A DNA stretch of 64,000 nt from Mesotaenium endlicherianum (lineage: Eukaryota > Streptophyta > Zygnematophyceae > Zygnematales > Mesotaeniaceae). The stretch lies in NCBI GenBank assembly GCA_009602735.1, contig WELA01012911.1, forward strand, positions 576,840 through 640,839, given 5' to 3'. Numbering within the stretch: the first letter of the stretch is position 1; each line of letters begins with the position of its first letter. A model generated the notes under the pieces. It was not told the origin of the DNA, searched no databases, and saw nothing but the letters and a program-made list of their open reading frames with translations. Shown here piece by piece: positions 22,618-31,569 of this stretch. The position numbers were made by a program, and so were the translations under genes.

Positions 22618-23579
22618 TCTTGACAAATAGCACCGGGGCTCCAAATGGCGACTTTCTAGGTCCAATGAAGCCATGCTCCAGTAGCTCCTTGATTTGCTTC
22701 TTGACTTCGTCTAGCTCCGTGTATGAGATTTTGAACGTAGGCCAAGAGATGGGCTTGCTTCCGGGCTCCAACTCTATCTTGTGGTCTACGAATCTCTTGG
22801 GGGGTAGGCCCTTGGGCAATTCCGGGGAGAACACTTCTTTGTAGTCCTCAAAGACTTCTTGTATCTCCTTGGGAACGGGGCTGCCTTCTTGACTCTCGAT
22901 GTCTTTCTTGATGTCTTTTGGCGTGATCAAGGCCAAAAGAAGCTCGTGTCCCTTCCTCACAAGTCTCTTGAGTTGGAGGGCGGACAATAGTATCTCGTGT
23001 GCCGGCTTCTGGATGTCTTGGGTCTGGATATTCTGGATTGCGCGCAAAATACAGATTCTTGAAGTGATGTCATTCTTGATCTTGATAGTACTGGTCCTCC
23101 AATCAACTTGGGGGTTGTGCTTGGTCAACCAAGGCGTCCCTAGGATGACGTCGTACTTGCCCAATTGCATGGGNGCTTGGAGGAGAATACTACTCTATCC
23201 TTGAAGAACTTGATAGAGAGTGCCAAGGAGTACGTCTTCTTGGAATATTGGAGAATCTATCGGGCATCATAATCTCCTCGTCGTGGTCAAGAGTTTGCAT
23301 AGTAATACCGTGCTTGGTGGCAAAATCTGCGGCAATGAAGTTGCCTTGAGCTCCGCTATCCACCAAGATGTGGACCTTCTCTCCTCCAAGGTTACTTCTC
23401 AAACTCATTGGAGCTGGGACGTCGTTTTCAACGGGGGTCTCCACCTCACTTGTCTTGTTGCCTTCTCGTGAAGTGGGTCTTGGGGTGGTAGGCTCCTGGC
23501 CTACCGGCGCTGTCCGTTTTTTGACAACTTTTTGGGGCATGAGAGTGCACGATGGCCCTTTTCCTTGCAATAAAAGCAT
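22618..23579 (-). pseudogene. pol: B1 protease and RT N-terminal part
   Basis: Protease is recognised from 'HILVDSGAQGNFIAADF' with its DSG active site. The linker follows ('LGKYDVILGTPWLTKHNPQ'), then the start of RT up to '[11 protein letters not shown]', where the gap begins. The frame overlaps gag and is reached by -1 frameshifting at 23516-23522. A single N at 23174 with altered neighbouring bases disrupts the frame and is probably an assembly error. Confidence 0.88.
23487..23522 (-). promoter_or_regulatory. B1 gag-pol -1 ribosomal frameshift site
   Basis: The element strand reads A AAA AAC in the gag frame (23516-23522), then 10 bases, then the inverted repeat GGTAGGC / GCCTACC (23487-23505) with a 5-base loop. 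The heptamer and hairpin are identical in B2. The protease frame is -1 relative to gag. Confidence 0.85.
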
Positions 23580-24781
23580 AGTCCAGCCGTCATGAGAGCT
23601 TCTTTTTCAGCCGGGGAGAGTCTTGCTTTCACTCCTTGCAGGTTTCTTGCATCATAAGTGTCATTGGAGGGTCTTCCTCTCTTCCGGGCAGCCGCGGAGT
23701 CCCTTTTAATAACTTCGATTTCCATGGGTGTGGGTCGAGATTCGGATGTGGAAGGGGCTGCATACACCCGCGTTGCCGGTATCCGTGAAGATGAAGGCAC
23801 GGAGTGCTTGAAATCCAAGGTATCCACCTTTTGGGCCACTTCAATGATCTTTGAGAAGTCCGTCAAGTCGCGTAATTCCACTTCCTTTGCCACCTTGGGT
23901 TTGAGGCCAAAGATGTAGCGGTCAATCTTCTCCTCGAGAGACATGTTGGGGATCTCAAGAGTGAGGGCGTGAAATCTGGATGTATACTCTTGAACGGACG
24001 TCGTTTGCTTGAGATGGTGGAGCTTTCCTCGGGCAATCTTCTCCGCATTGATGGGCATGAATTGCTTCTTGAGGGCCTCACGAAAATCTGCCCATCTTGC
24101 ATATGATGGTGGGGGCTCTTGGCCGAGCATGGGGTGCGCCATAGCTTGATATATAGCCGCTTGATAGTTACGCCACCATGATGTTGCTGCTCCTCTAAGT
24201 AAGGTAACGGCAAAGGGAACGTAGTCCTCCTCGGGTACTTCAAGGAACGCGAGGTACGTCTCCACTTGGTAGAGCCATAAATTCAAGTTGGCACCTTTCC
24301 CGGGGTTGAAAGTGTCGAGTTTGCCGGGCTTGATGAGTTTCCTTGCTCTTGTTGGCTCTTGTGGAGGCGCTTGAGCCGGGGCTAGATTTTGAGCATTGCT
24401 CGCAATAGGGGCAACCATGGCAGCCATAACTTCTCTTGACGCTTCCACAGTTGCTTCATAGGTGGCCAAGCCCACTTGATTGTGGACGGTTATTAGGAAG
24501 GCTGCCCACTCATGTGCGGGAACTCCTTATGGTGGGGTCAACTTTGCTATAGCGGCTGCCACGGACTTTGACGGTGCTCCTCCTTGTGGTTCTTCTTGTT
24601 GTCGCAAATTTCCTTGAGTAGGCTCTCCCATTGGCGCTGGAGGAGGGTGTGCTCCTCCTTGTGGTGCTTCTTGTTGTTGCAGATATTCTTGAGTGGGCTC
24701 TCCCATCGGCGCTGGAGGAGGGTGTCTTGGAGAGGAAGGGCTTCCTTCGAAAGCTTGTTGTTGCTCTTGAGGATCGGCCAT
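23501..24781 (-). pseudogene. gag: B1 gag
   Basis: Gag begins MADPQEQQQAFEG at 24781, with a Pro/Gln-rich repeat ('PPPAPMGEPTQ' occurs twice). The capsid-like region has 'DTFNPGKGANLNLWLYQVE' and 'GAATSWWRNYQAA', then 'MPINAEKIARGKLHHLKQT' and a CCHC zinc knuckle 'CFYCKEKGHRALSC' near the C-terminus. One in-frame TAA at about 24529 (between 'AKLTPP' and 'GVPAHEW') interrupts an otherwise open frame. The stop lies a few codons after the slippery heptamer, as expected for a gag-pol -1 frameshift. Confidence 0.9.
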
Positions 24782-24818
24782 CTTCTTGTGCTACCAAAGT
24801 GCCTAGCTCCGATACCAC

Positions 24819-25322
24819 TGTAGTGAAACAGATGATAAAGTACTTAGTGAAATATAATACTTTATCTATTCAAGACGAGGATCTTTGAACACAAGGGGTA
24901 GCTTCTTAAAAGAGAGATGGCTTCTTGAAAGTTAATATATTTTCTGGATTTTGGCAAGTACAAGAGTGATTCCGGAATGTCTTTCTATGTTCTAGCTCTT
25001 GTTTATATACTTGCTACATAAGCAATTTCTAGGAAGGTGTATGTTGATGTGTTGCCACCCAACACATCCCAAAACTTGCCACCTCTTTCTAGAATAATGT
25101 ACACATGTCCTTTTGACCTAAAAATGGCACATTTGACTTTTGCCACGTGGAGTTCTTCTAGGTCTTTCCTCTAACTTTGAAAATGCCTTAGAAGGTTCAA
25201 AGGACATGAACCAAGTCACTAGAGTACCTATTCACACCTGAATCCACACAATACTACTCCAAATATATTTGAAAACATTTAAAATATATGCAAACTAATA
25301 TATAATAACTCAAAGCACTACA
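24819..25322 (-). repeat. B1 5' LTR and adjacent primer site
   Basis: This 504-bp LTR ends ...CACTACA and is followed by the duplicated target CTAGC. The primer-binding site GTGGTATCGGAGC (element strand) occupies 24806-24818. Confidence 0.93.
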
Positions 25323-25403
25323 CTAGCACAAGATCATTAAAGCCAGTGTTGAGTACCTCAAATGCAAGCGTTTCAGTTAGAATTGCAATGCCAAAACCTA
25401 ACT

Positions 25404-26624
25404 GGACCTCAATAGGCTTGGTTATTATTTTTGACAACCTTAGACAACAAAGCATTACTCTGACGCTTGTGATTGAACTGCTGCTGATCCCAGGCTTCAG
25501 CATCGTGGATCAAGTCAGCCAGTTTCTCATTCTTCTTTTCAGCAAAATGACCAGCGACTTCGGATTTCAAGCCATACCTGAAGTATGCTATCCTATACCG
25601 CTCTGGCAGGTATGGCTGCTTCATCATGTTCTCCTGGAACTTTTGAGCGAACTCAGCAACTGAAGTGGGTCTGCTTCAGTGTCAAGGAGATCATTTCATG
25701 CATAGCTTATTCCTCCTGATTGATTACATCAAACTTCTCATGCAGTTTCTCGACAAACTCTACCCAAGTAGGGTCACCGAGTTGTTGAGCCTTACGCTCT
25801 CCTTTCCAATACAGCCACCAGTCTGCTGCACTGCCTTTCAGTAGAGCACCAGTGTGCCTGACCTTCTCGTAATCCTGCAGTTCTGGGTAGTTCTCCTGCC
25901 ACTGCTCAACATCAGCGAGAAACTTGATCAGGGAATATTTTTTGTTCCCCTCAGGATCATAATCCTGGGGAGGTTTTGACTTGGGCTTACTAGGCCCTCT
26001 GCCACCACCACCAGTGTTTTGAGAACCCAGTTGGTCTCTATCTCGTAGCAGAGACATTATGATTCTTTTGTTCTTCTGTTGGAACTAATACATGCTCGTC
26101 ATTTGCGATTGCATTTGCACGAACAATGCCCCCAAATCCACACTCTGAGGTGGGAGTCTAGCAAATGCAGCAGTAGCAGTGGCATCAACACGCTGAGTAG
26201 TGTCCTCAACAGTCCCTCTCGCTCCTGCAGCAGCAATTCCTGCCGCATTCAGCCGGTCACGAATTTGACCCAGGGGCACATTGAGTTGTACAGCAGGATG
26301 TGGGTTCAGAATATTGGCCCTTGATGCCATACGTTCTTCGACAGTGCACTCGTCCGCTGGCTGTCCTTCCCTCCTTTCTGTATCTTCAGCAGCCTTTGCT
26401 AATCGTTCAACTTCTAATCTGGCTCCCTCCTCCTCAGCCTGCTGTGCTGCGACTGCGGCAATAGCAGCTGCCTCATGTGCAGCCTCTCTAGCTGCAGTAT
26501 TTGCCACTGCTTCAGAATATGTATGGGTTCCCGCTACATGGCTTTCAGCCAGATTTTTGACATTCCCGTTATCCTGGTTTTCCATGTCTCGGGAGTTGCT
26601 AGTTTGAAACCTTGTCCTTACCAT
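25404..26624 (-). pseudogene. gag: A2 gag
   Basis: This is homologous to the A4 gag at 38215, with start MVRTRFQTSNSRD at 26624. It carries the Ala/Glu-rich N-terminal region, the capsid-like block 'GALLKGSAADWWLYWKGE' and 'YRIAYFRYGLKSEV'. Frameshifts near 26070 and 25690 break it. It ends at 'SNALLSKVVKN', where about 700 bases corresponding to the zinc knuckle, the frameshift site and the protease active site have been deleted and the frame is joined to the end of protease ('KPIEVQLG'). Confidence 0.87.
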
Positions 26625-26646
26625 ACAAAGAAGACTGTGACAACTG

Positions 26647-26797
26647 CTTCGATACCACTGAAATGAATTGACTTACGAAATAGACGATTAGCAATTAATA
26701 AAGATTTTTATATCAGCAAGTAATCTTTATGGTATTTTCTGTTAATTGATTAAACAGCAGGGACAACACACTAACACTGGGCAATACTCGTAAGTCA
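26647..26797 (-). repeat. A2 primer-binding site and truncated 5' LTR
   Basis: The primer site, element-strand TGGTATCGAAGC at 26647-26658, adjoins an LTR fragment beginning TGAAATGAATTGACTTACG at 26659. Only about 139 bp remain. At 26797 the sequence changes abruptly to plus-strand RT of A3. Confidence 0.85.
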
Positions 26798-27712
26798 GGA
26801 TTGCTGAGGGGGATGAACACAAGACTGCCTTCCGCACACGTTATAGACATTATGAGTTCAACGTCATGCCATTTGGACTGACTAATGCTCCTGCAACCTT
26901 CATGGGTGCTGTGAATGACATTTTCAGACCTTACCTGGATAAGTTTGTGCAAGTCTTCCTGGATGACATTATTTTCTAAAGATGAAGCTCAGCATGCTGA
27001 ACACTTAAAGACAGTCATGGACACCCTGAGAAGAAACCATTTGTATGCTAAAATGAGCAAGTGTGATTTCTTCAAGGAAAGTATTGAACTTCTAGGCCAT
27101 GTTGTCAGCAAAGAAGGCATCCATGTGGATCCTAAGAAAGTCCAGACCATAAGGGACAGGCCTGTACCACAATCTGTCTCCGAAGTTAGATCCTTCCTTG
27201 GGTTGGCTAACTACTATAAGAGATTTATTGAGAATTACTCTGCAAAGGCCAGTAAACTGACTGACCTTACTAAGAAAGACATAGGGTATGTGTGGGGGGA
27301 AGAGCAGCAGGCTGCCTTCCAGACCCTTAAAGATGCTCTTTGTTCTGCCCAAGTGCTAGTCGTGTATGACCCCAGCAAACCTGTGCAGGTGGTTACTGAT
27401 GCTTCTGACTTTGCCATGGGTGCTATTTTGTTGCAGCTTGCTGACAAAACCACAAAAGATGGTAAGGTAAAGCAGGAGTGGCATCCTGTGTTGTATGAGT
27501 CTATGGAATTTAATCTAGCTGAGATTAATTACTCTGTGCATGATAAAGAGCTGCTAGCTATCATTCATGTGCTCAAACAGTGGAGAGCATACTTACATGG
27601 TAAAGCTTTAAAGGTGATTACAAATCATCTAGCTCTGACTCACTTTCAGAACAAGTCCAAGCTGTCGAGGAGGGAGAACCGCTGGAGCCAGATGCTGGAT
27701 CAGTTTCAGTGG
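26798..27712 (+). pseudogene. pol: A3 RT-RNase H fragment
   Basis: RT from '[11 protein letters not shown]' through '[14 protein letters not shown]' and 'VFLDD' is followed by a 5-base deletion that shifts the frame at 26970-26985. The rest reads '[11 protein letters not shown]', '[12 protein letters not shown]' and '[19 protein letters not shown]'. It is cut at about 27712, within the RNase H end. Nearly every codon matches A2 at 17340-18258 on the other strand. Confidence 0.9.
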
Positions 27713-27747
27713 ACATGGACAGGTGACAGGAGGTCCTGTCTCCATAT

Positions 27748-27870
27748 AAGTTGGAGGGGATTGTGACAGTTAGTGACAGATAGTGACAGTTGTGACACGC
27801 AGCCCACCTTTAAAATTCAGTTGGAGGGAGTGTGTTCTGCCTCGGGATCAGCCAGACAAATTTTTATAAC
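27748..27870 (+). promoter_or_regulatory. internal polypurine tract and TATA-like box before the A3 3' ORF
   Basis: AAGTTGGAGGGGA at 27748-27760 is followed by TTGTGACAG and repeated GACAGTTAGTGACAG units, then TTTTTATAACC near 27861-27871. The purine tract is almost the same as the one that precedes the 3' LTR in A4 (AAGTTGGAGGGAT). A role as a second plus-strand primer or as part of an internal promoter is inferred. Confidence 0.55.
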
Positions 27871-28052
27871 CATCCTACACACTCAACCTGCGCTTACACT
27901 CACTTTCTCTCTAACTTAATTCTCTCATACTCACTCACACAAGGTATTACACACTAGGAACTCTCCCTATCACGTTCTTCTTCACCACGGGCACTCAGTA
28001 GCGGCAAAGTACCATGACTTCACTGACTGCATTGTGTTTATGATTGAGCAAG

Positions 28053-29747
28053 ATGACTCGAAAGTCGGAACTTAAGAGGAAGAGAAAGCAGAAGAGGCAC
28101 ATGCAGAATACTTGCAATTCCGTGGCGACATCGAATCATCCTCCATCTCCGCTCGGGAATCACAACGACTCCAACAACAGCGGGAGGCACAGATGAAGAA
28201 GGAGGAGGAGGAACAGGCCACGCTGAGGCAGGAAGAACTGGACAGAAAAGCTGCAGAGGAGGCCAAGAAGGCGGAAGAGGAGAGGCAAGCTGAGGAGAGG
28301 CGAGGGCAGCAGGCGGAAGAAGAACAAAGAAGAATCAGCAGCTATCGCTACACGGTGCTGGGCATGGGCTTTGATCTATTGGAGGAGGCCTTCAAGTATG
28401 CCCAGAGAAGTCGCAGTGAGGCACAGAAGGACATCCTGCAGAGGGAAGGGGAGACATCCAAAAACTTTGACAAGAATGTAGAGGTCAGCACAGGACTCCT
28501 CCTCTATTACGATTATATCAGGATGGTAGGATATACGGTCAAAGAGGCCAAGGCAATGGCTCAAGTGAATGAGGCAGGAGCTGTATTGATTACAGGTTTC
28601 TAGAGGGAAGATAGGGTCATTTGGATGATCTCCATGGACGCGGACAGCTTTAAGGACTCTACATCCCACAACAGGTTTAAGGCCATGTATAATGAAGTGG
28701 AGAGGAGGAGCTGGGAGTTCTTGGCCAGGGAAACCAATCAGCTGGACTTTGCAAGGTACTGGTACCCGTGTATTCTGGAAAGGACAGACCCTGCCTTTTT
28801 TTTAGAAGCCCACCGATTGGCGATGGATGACCATCAACATGAGGGACCAGCAGAATGACAGGGCAGGGGAGGAAGATTTCCTAACAGACCTGCAGAGGAA
28901 CATTGTGTTGCCTCCTCACATTGCAGCTTGGGACCCAAGATTGGATGGAGTAAGAGACTGCATGAGTCAAGAAATGCAGCAGGACAGGAGCAGGGCCCGC
29001 GAGGTATTCTCTAAAGGGAAGCACGCTTATGCCAAATGGGCAAGCAAGCAGGGAGAGAAAGACCTGTATGCAGGCAGGACTCAACAGCCTCCACCAACAC
29101 CCAAAAAGGGAAGGTCGGTGGGGTACTCTTTTTCTCGGGCAGAGCTGGAGCAGCTGACAGAGGAGACCCCAGCAGTCTCAGAGGATTTTGGGGGAAGAAG
29201 AGGAGGAGTTAGAGGAAGTAGAGGAGGAAGACGAGGAAGAACACACTAGCCCCGCTATGACCCAGACACCTGCCACATCCCCTGTAATAGAGAAGACTGG
29301 GTTGGCCAGGGTAGACACAGCTTTGCACCAACTCGCTGAAGAGGAAGATATCACTTGGCTGGGGACTGCCAGAGGACAAAGTCCAGTTGCAGGCCCAGAG
29401 ATCCAGTCAGACAGGGCAGACAGAATGGCTGTCAGAGAAATAGCCAGAGCCCTCCCAGCATCTCCCTTGCAGAGAGGATATGTGCTCTTGGCTCATGTAA
29501 TGCAACATTTTTCTAGGATGCCGATATATGTACCTGGCAGTTCGAGGGATGTCCAAGAGAAGGCTGCCTCCCTTCAGTTTTAGACTGTGCAGGAGGAAAC
29601 AGCCAAGTTACCACGTTCTCTTCTTGGTTTCCCCTACTCAGAGCCCCCAGGCTTCAGGAGACCCCAAGACAGAAGCAGGAGGTCTGGCTCTCGGTCTCGC
29701 TCCCCTGATCGTAGAGCCCAAGGAACATCTCCTTCAGAAGGGCAGTA
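28053..29747 (+). pseudogene. family A additional 3' ORF (A3 copy)
   Basis: The ATG at 28053 gives MTRKSELKRKRK; an early frameshift follows, after which the coiled coil ('QFRGDIESSSISARESQRL' and a Glu/Lys/Arg run) is open to 28603. Conserved blocks downstream are 'NEVERRSWEFLARE', 'PPHIAAWDPRLDGVRDCM', 'FSKGKHAYAKWASKQ' and 'PKKGRSVGYSFSRAELEQL'. An acidic run of about 25 Glu/Asp, then 'LHQLAEEEDITWLGTARG' and an RS-like tail ('SGSRSRSPDR') complete the protein, which ends at the TAG at 29745-29747. One TAG near 28600 and a few indels disable it. No known domain was recognised. RS-like tails occur in RNA-binding and nuclear proteins, which is only suggestive here. Confidence 0.78.
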
Positions 29748-29807
29748 GGCTGAGGGGAAGGAGATCGGTGCTTTCAGTTGGGGAAAAACCATGTACCCAT
29801 TGTTAGT

Positions 29808-30550
29808 GTTGTCGAGGCAACAATCTGTTAAGTTGAAGAGATTGTAATGAATCAGTATATTGGTAGATATAATATTCATTTAAATATAATAGTTAAAGCA
29901 GTTCCGCCTGCTGAACTTTAGTTAGTATTGAGTCTGCTGGACTTCATATAATTATCAGTTAAATGACTCAGCCGGGAGCAGCAGGCTGAAGTCTACTAGG
30001 TCAACTTGCTGACACATTTTTTGACAGCCAGCTGCCTTCCGTACTCGGTAGCAGCGAATTGCCTAGATACGCAATTAAGTGTGGTGTGCTAGATGAATGG
30101 CCAAACGACATCCTTAAGATGGATGTCGATTCGGGATGATAGGAGATGGCAGTGGATTTGGTTAATCGAGGTCCCACCAACGTGGTTAACTCCCGGGTAG
30201 GCGGTGCCATCGCACTGGCCATTGAACAGTAAACTCATTCTATGTACATATGCTAGGCATTGCCCTCGAGTTCGGCATACGGAATTAAGGCCAACTCTCT
30301 TGTACAGCTTACTGAGAGGGATCTGAATCCAAGGCGAGAAGCCATTGATATGCACTGTCTCCTAGCCTTGCTTATGTGTGAGTTTATTGATTGCATTATC
30401 GATGCTAGTTTACTTCCATTTGACTTTACGAGTATTGTCTACTGCTAGTGTGTTGTCTTTTGCTGTTTAATCAATACCATAAAGATTACTTGCTGATATG
30501 AAGATCTTCATTAATTGTTAATCGTGTATTTGGTAAGTCGATTCATTTCA
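29808..30550 (+). repeat. A3 hairpin, polypurine tract and 3' LTR
   Basis: The hairpin GTTGTCGAGGCAACAA occupies 29808-29823, the purine tract AGTTGAAGAGAT 29831-29842, and the LTR 29843-30550, from TGTAATGAATCAG to GATTCATTTCA. The flank beginning AAAGG has no matching target duplication because the 5' end is lost. Confidence 0.85.
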
Positions 30551-31569
30551 AAAGGCCACACTTCAAGAGCGGAGAAGTAACACTTCTCCACTTTTTGACT
30601 TTAACCACACTTCAATGGACCCCCTCGCTGGAAATCGTACAGTTAACACCAATTAGAGCACACAATTACATGCAGTCAGGAAAGATATTGACCAGTTAGA
30701 ACACGCTATTTTGAGCACTAAATTCCAAAATCAAAAGTCGCCGAAATCAAAAGTCGCCGACACGCTTCTCTCTTTCGAGAGAAAGTCGTTAAGGGATTGA
30801 CTTTTGTTTTTTTTCTTCCAGCCCCGCACACTCGAGATCCGATGTTGACTTTGTTTTGATTGGTCAGCATGGCCGCGTCTTTGCGACCAGGTGTCCATCC
30901 ATTTCCAAGCGTGTCAAGTTCTCACACGTTCATGGACTTTCAGCATTGCCTTTAAACCCTCAAAATAGAGGGATTTAGTCCCGGGGACTTACACCCTTGG
31001 GATAAACCTCATTAAGAGGTTTTACCTGGAGGGATCTTTCGCCCCTCATGTACTTCAGCCCGCGATTGGCGTGAACACAAGGGGGCTGGTACCCTGGGTC
31101 CTCGACTGCTCTCGTGCAATTTGTATATATAAAATATTTGTTGTGCACGCCGGAGAATGTATCAATATGGGCCAAATTTCATCAGCATGATTGTGGGTTA
31201 ATTCAAGAAATTTGATTGGTTTCGAGAGGAGCACGGCAAATCAGGGGCCAGGGCCACCCGCGCCACCCAAGTTCCTTGGCCGCCTCGTTGTGAGCGGGCA
31301 ACATGCGGCAACGTGTAGAGTGGACAACCGGACAGGCCTGTAAAGGCCACAAATCTTGCTGACAACATTGAGCGGACAATCCAGGACGCGTTGCCCGCTC
31401 ACGTGGTATGTCAGATACGCGGGCTGGTCAACTTGGCCCAACTCACCGGGCAACGTGAAATAGGCTTGTCAGGGCCACCCCCTCAGCCCGTCAACTTTGC
31501 CCTCCGTTAAAGCGGACAGGCCACTCTCACCACCCGGCGACTTGGGCCAAGGACGTCTTTGGCCCGGGC
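30551..31569. other. intergenic DNA, no recognised gene
   Basis: Nothing protein-like stands out. A 16-bp direct repeat (AAATCAAAAGTCGCCG, twice) lies at about 30728-30762. A stretch near 30975-31175 is open on the minus strand but has no visible domain, and 31230-31510 is GC-rich with repeated GGGCAAC motifs. It may be old element sequence. Confidence 0.4.

Larger units (their letters stand above)
18975..25322 (-). mobile_element. family B Ty3/gypsy element B1, full length, nested in A2
   Basis: The element is bounded by CTAGC on both sides (18970-18974 and 25323-25327). When it is removed, the A2 protease frame is restored to the sequence seen in A4 around 40190-40215. It has a 3' LTR at 18975-19469, a 5' LTR at 24819-25322, a primer site at 24807-24818 (TGGTATCGGAGC on its strand) and a G-rich polypurine tract at 19470-19480. 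Internal order is gag, a -1 frameshift site, protease, RT (partly in an assembly gap), RNase H, integrase, chromodomain and a non-coding 3' region with tandem repeats. LTRs begin TGTAGTGATTTGAG and end TTTCACTACA. Confidence 0.95.
12818..26797 (-). mobile_element. family A Ty3/gypsy element A2 (with B1 nested in it)
   Basis: This minus-oriented chromovirus runs from a full 3' LTR (12818-13534) to a truncated 5' LTR (26659-26797). Reading order is PBS (26647-26658), gag (26624 down), the end of protease, then RT, RNase H, integrase, chromodomain, internal polypurine tract (about 15638-15652), the extra 3' ORF, polypurine tract and 3' LTR. B1 occupies 18975-25322 within the protease remnant. 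The element is dead: gag-protease is deleted, RT carries a 5-base deletion, and further stops occur. At 26797 its 5' LTR is joined to plus-strand RT sequence of A3, sharing the trinucleotide TCA at the junction. Confidence 0.88.
26798..30550 (+). mobile_element. family A element A3, 5'-truncated and internally deleted
   Basis: The element starts inside RT at 26798, joined head to head to the truncated 5' LTR of A2. It contains RT and RNase H to about 27710, then a deletion that removes integrase and chromodomain, the internal polypurine tract (27748-27760), the 3' ORF (28053-29747), a hairpin, the polypurine tract (29831-29842) and a full 3' LTR (29843-30550). It shares a 5-base deletion in RT with A2, so the two are derived from one defective parent. 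Confidence 0.88.

Noticed and set aside
21731-22674. Long ORFs spanning the N block
   Set aside because: They are created by undefined bases in the assembly gap; only the flanking pol frame is real.
24584-24888. Plus-strand ORFs with Leu/Ser-rich, membrane-like sequence
   Set aside because: They are antisense to the Pro/Gln-rich N-terminus of B1 gag.
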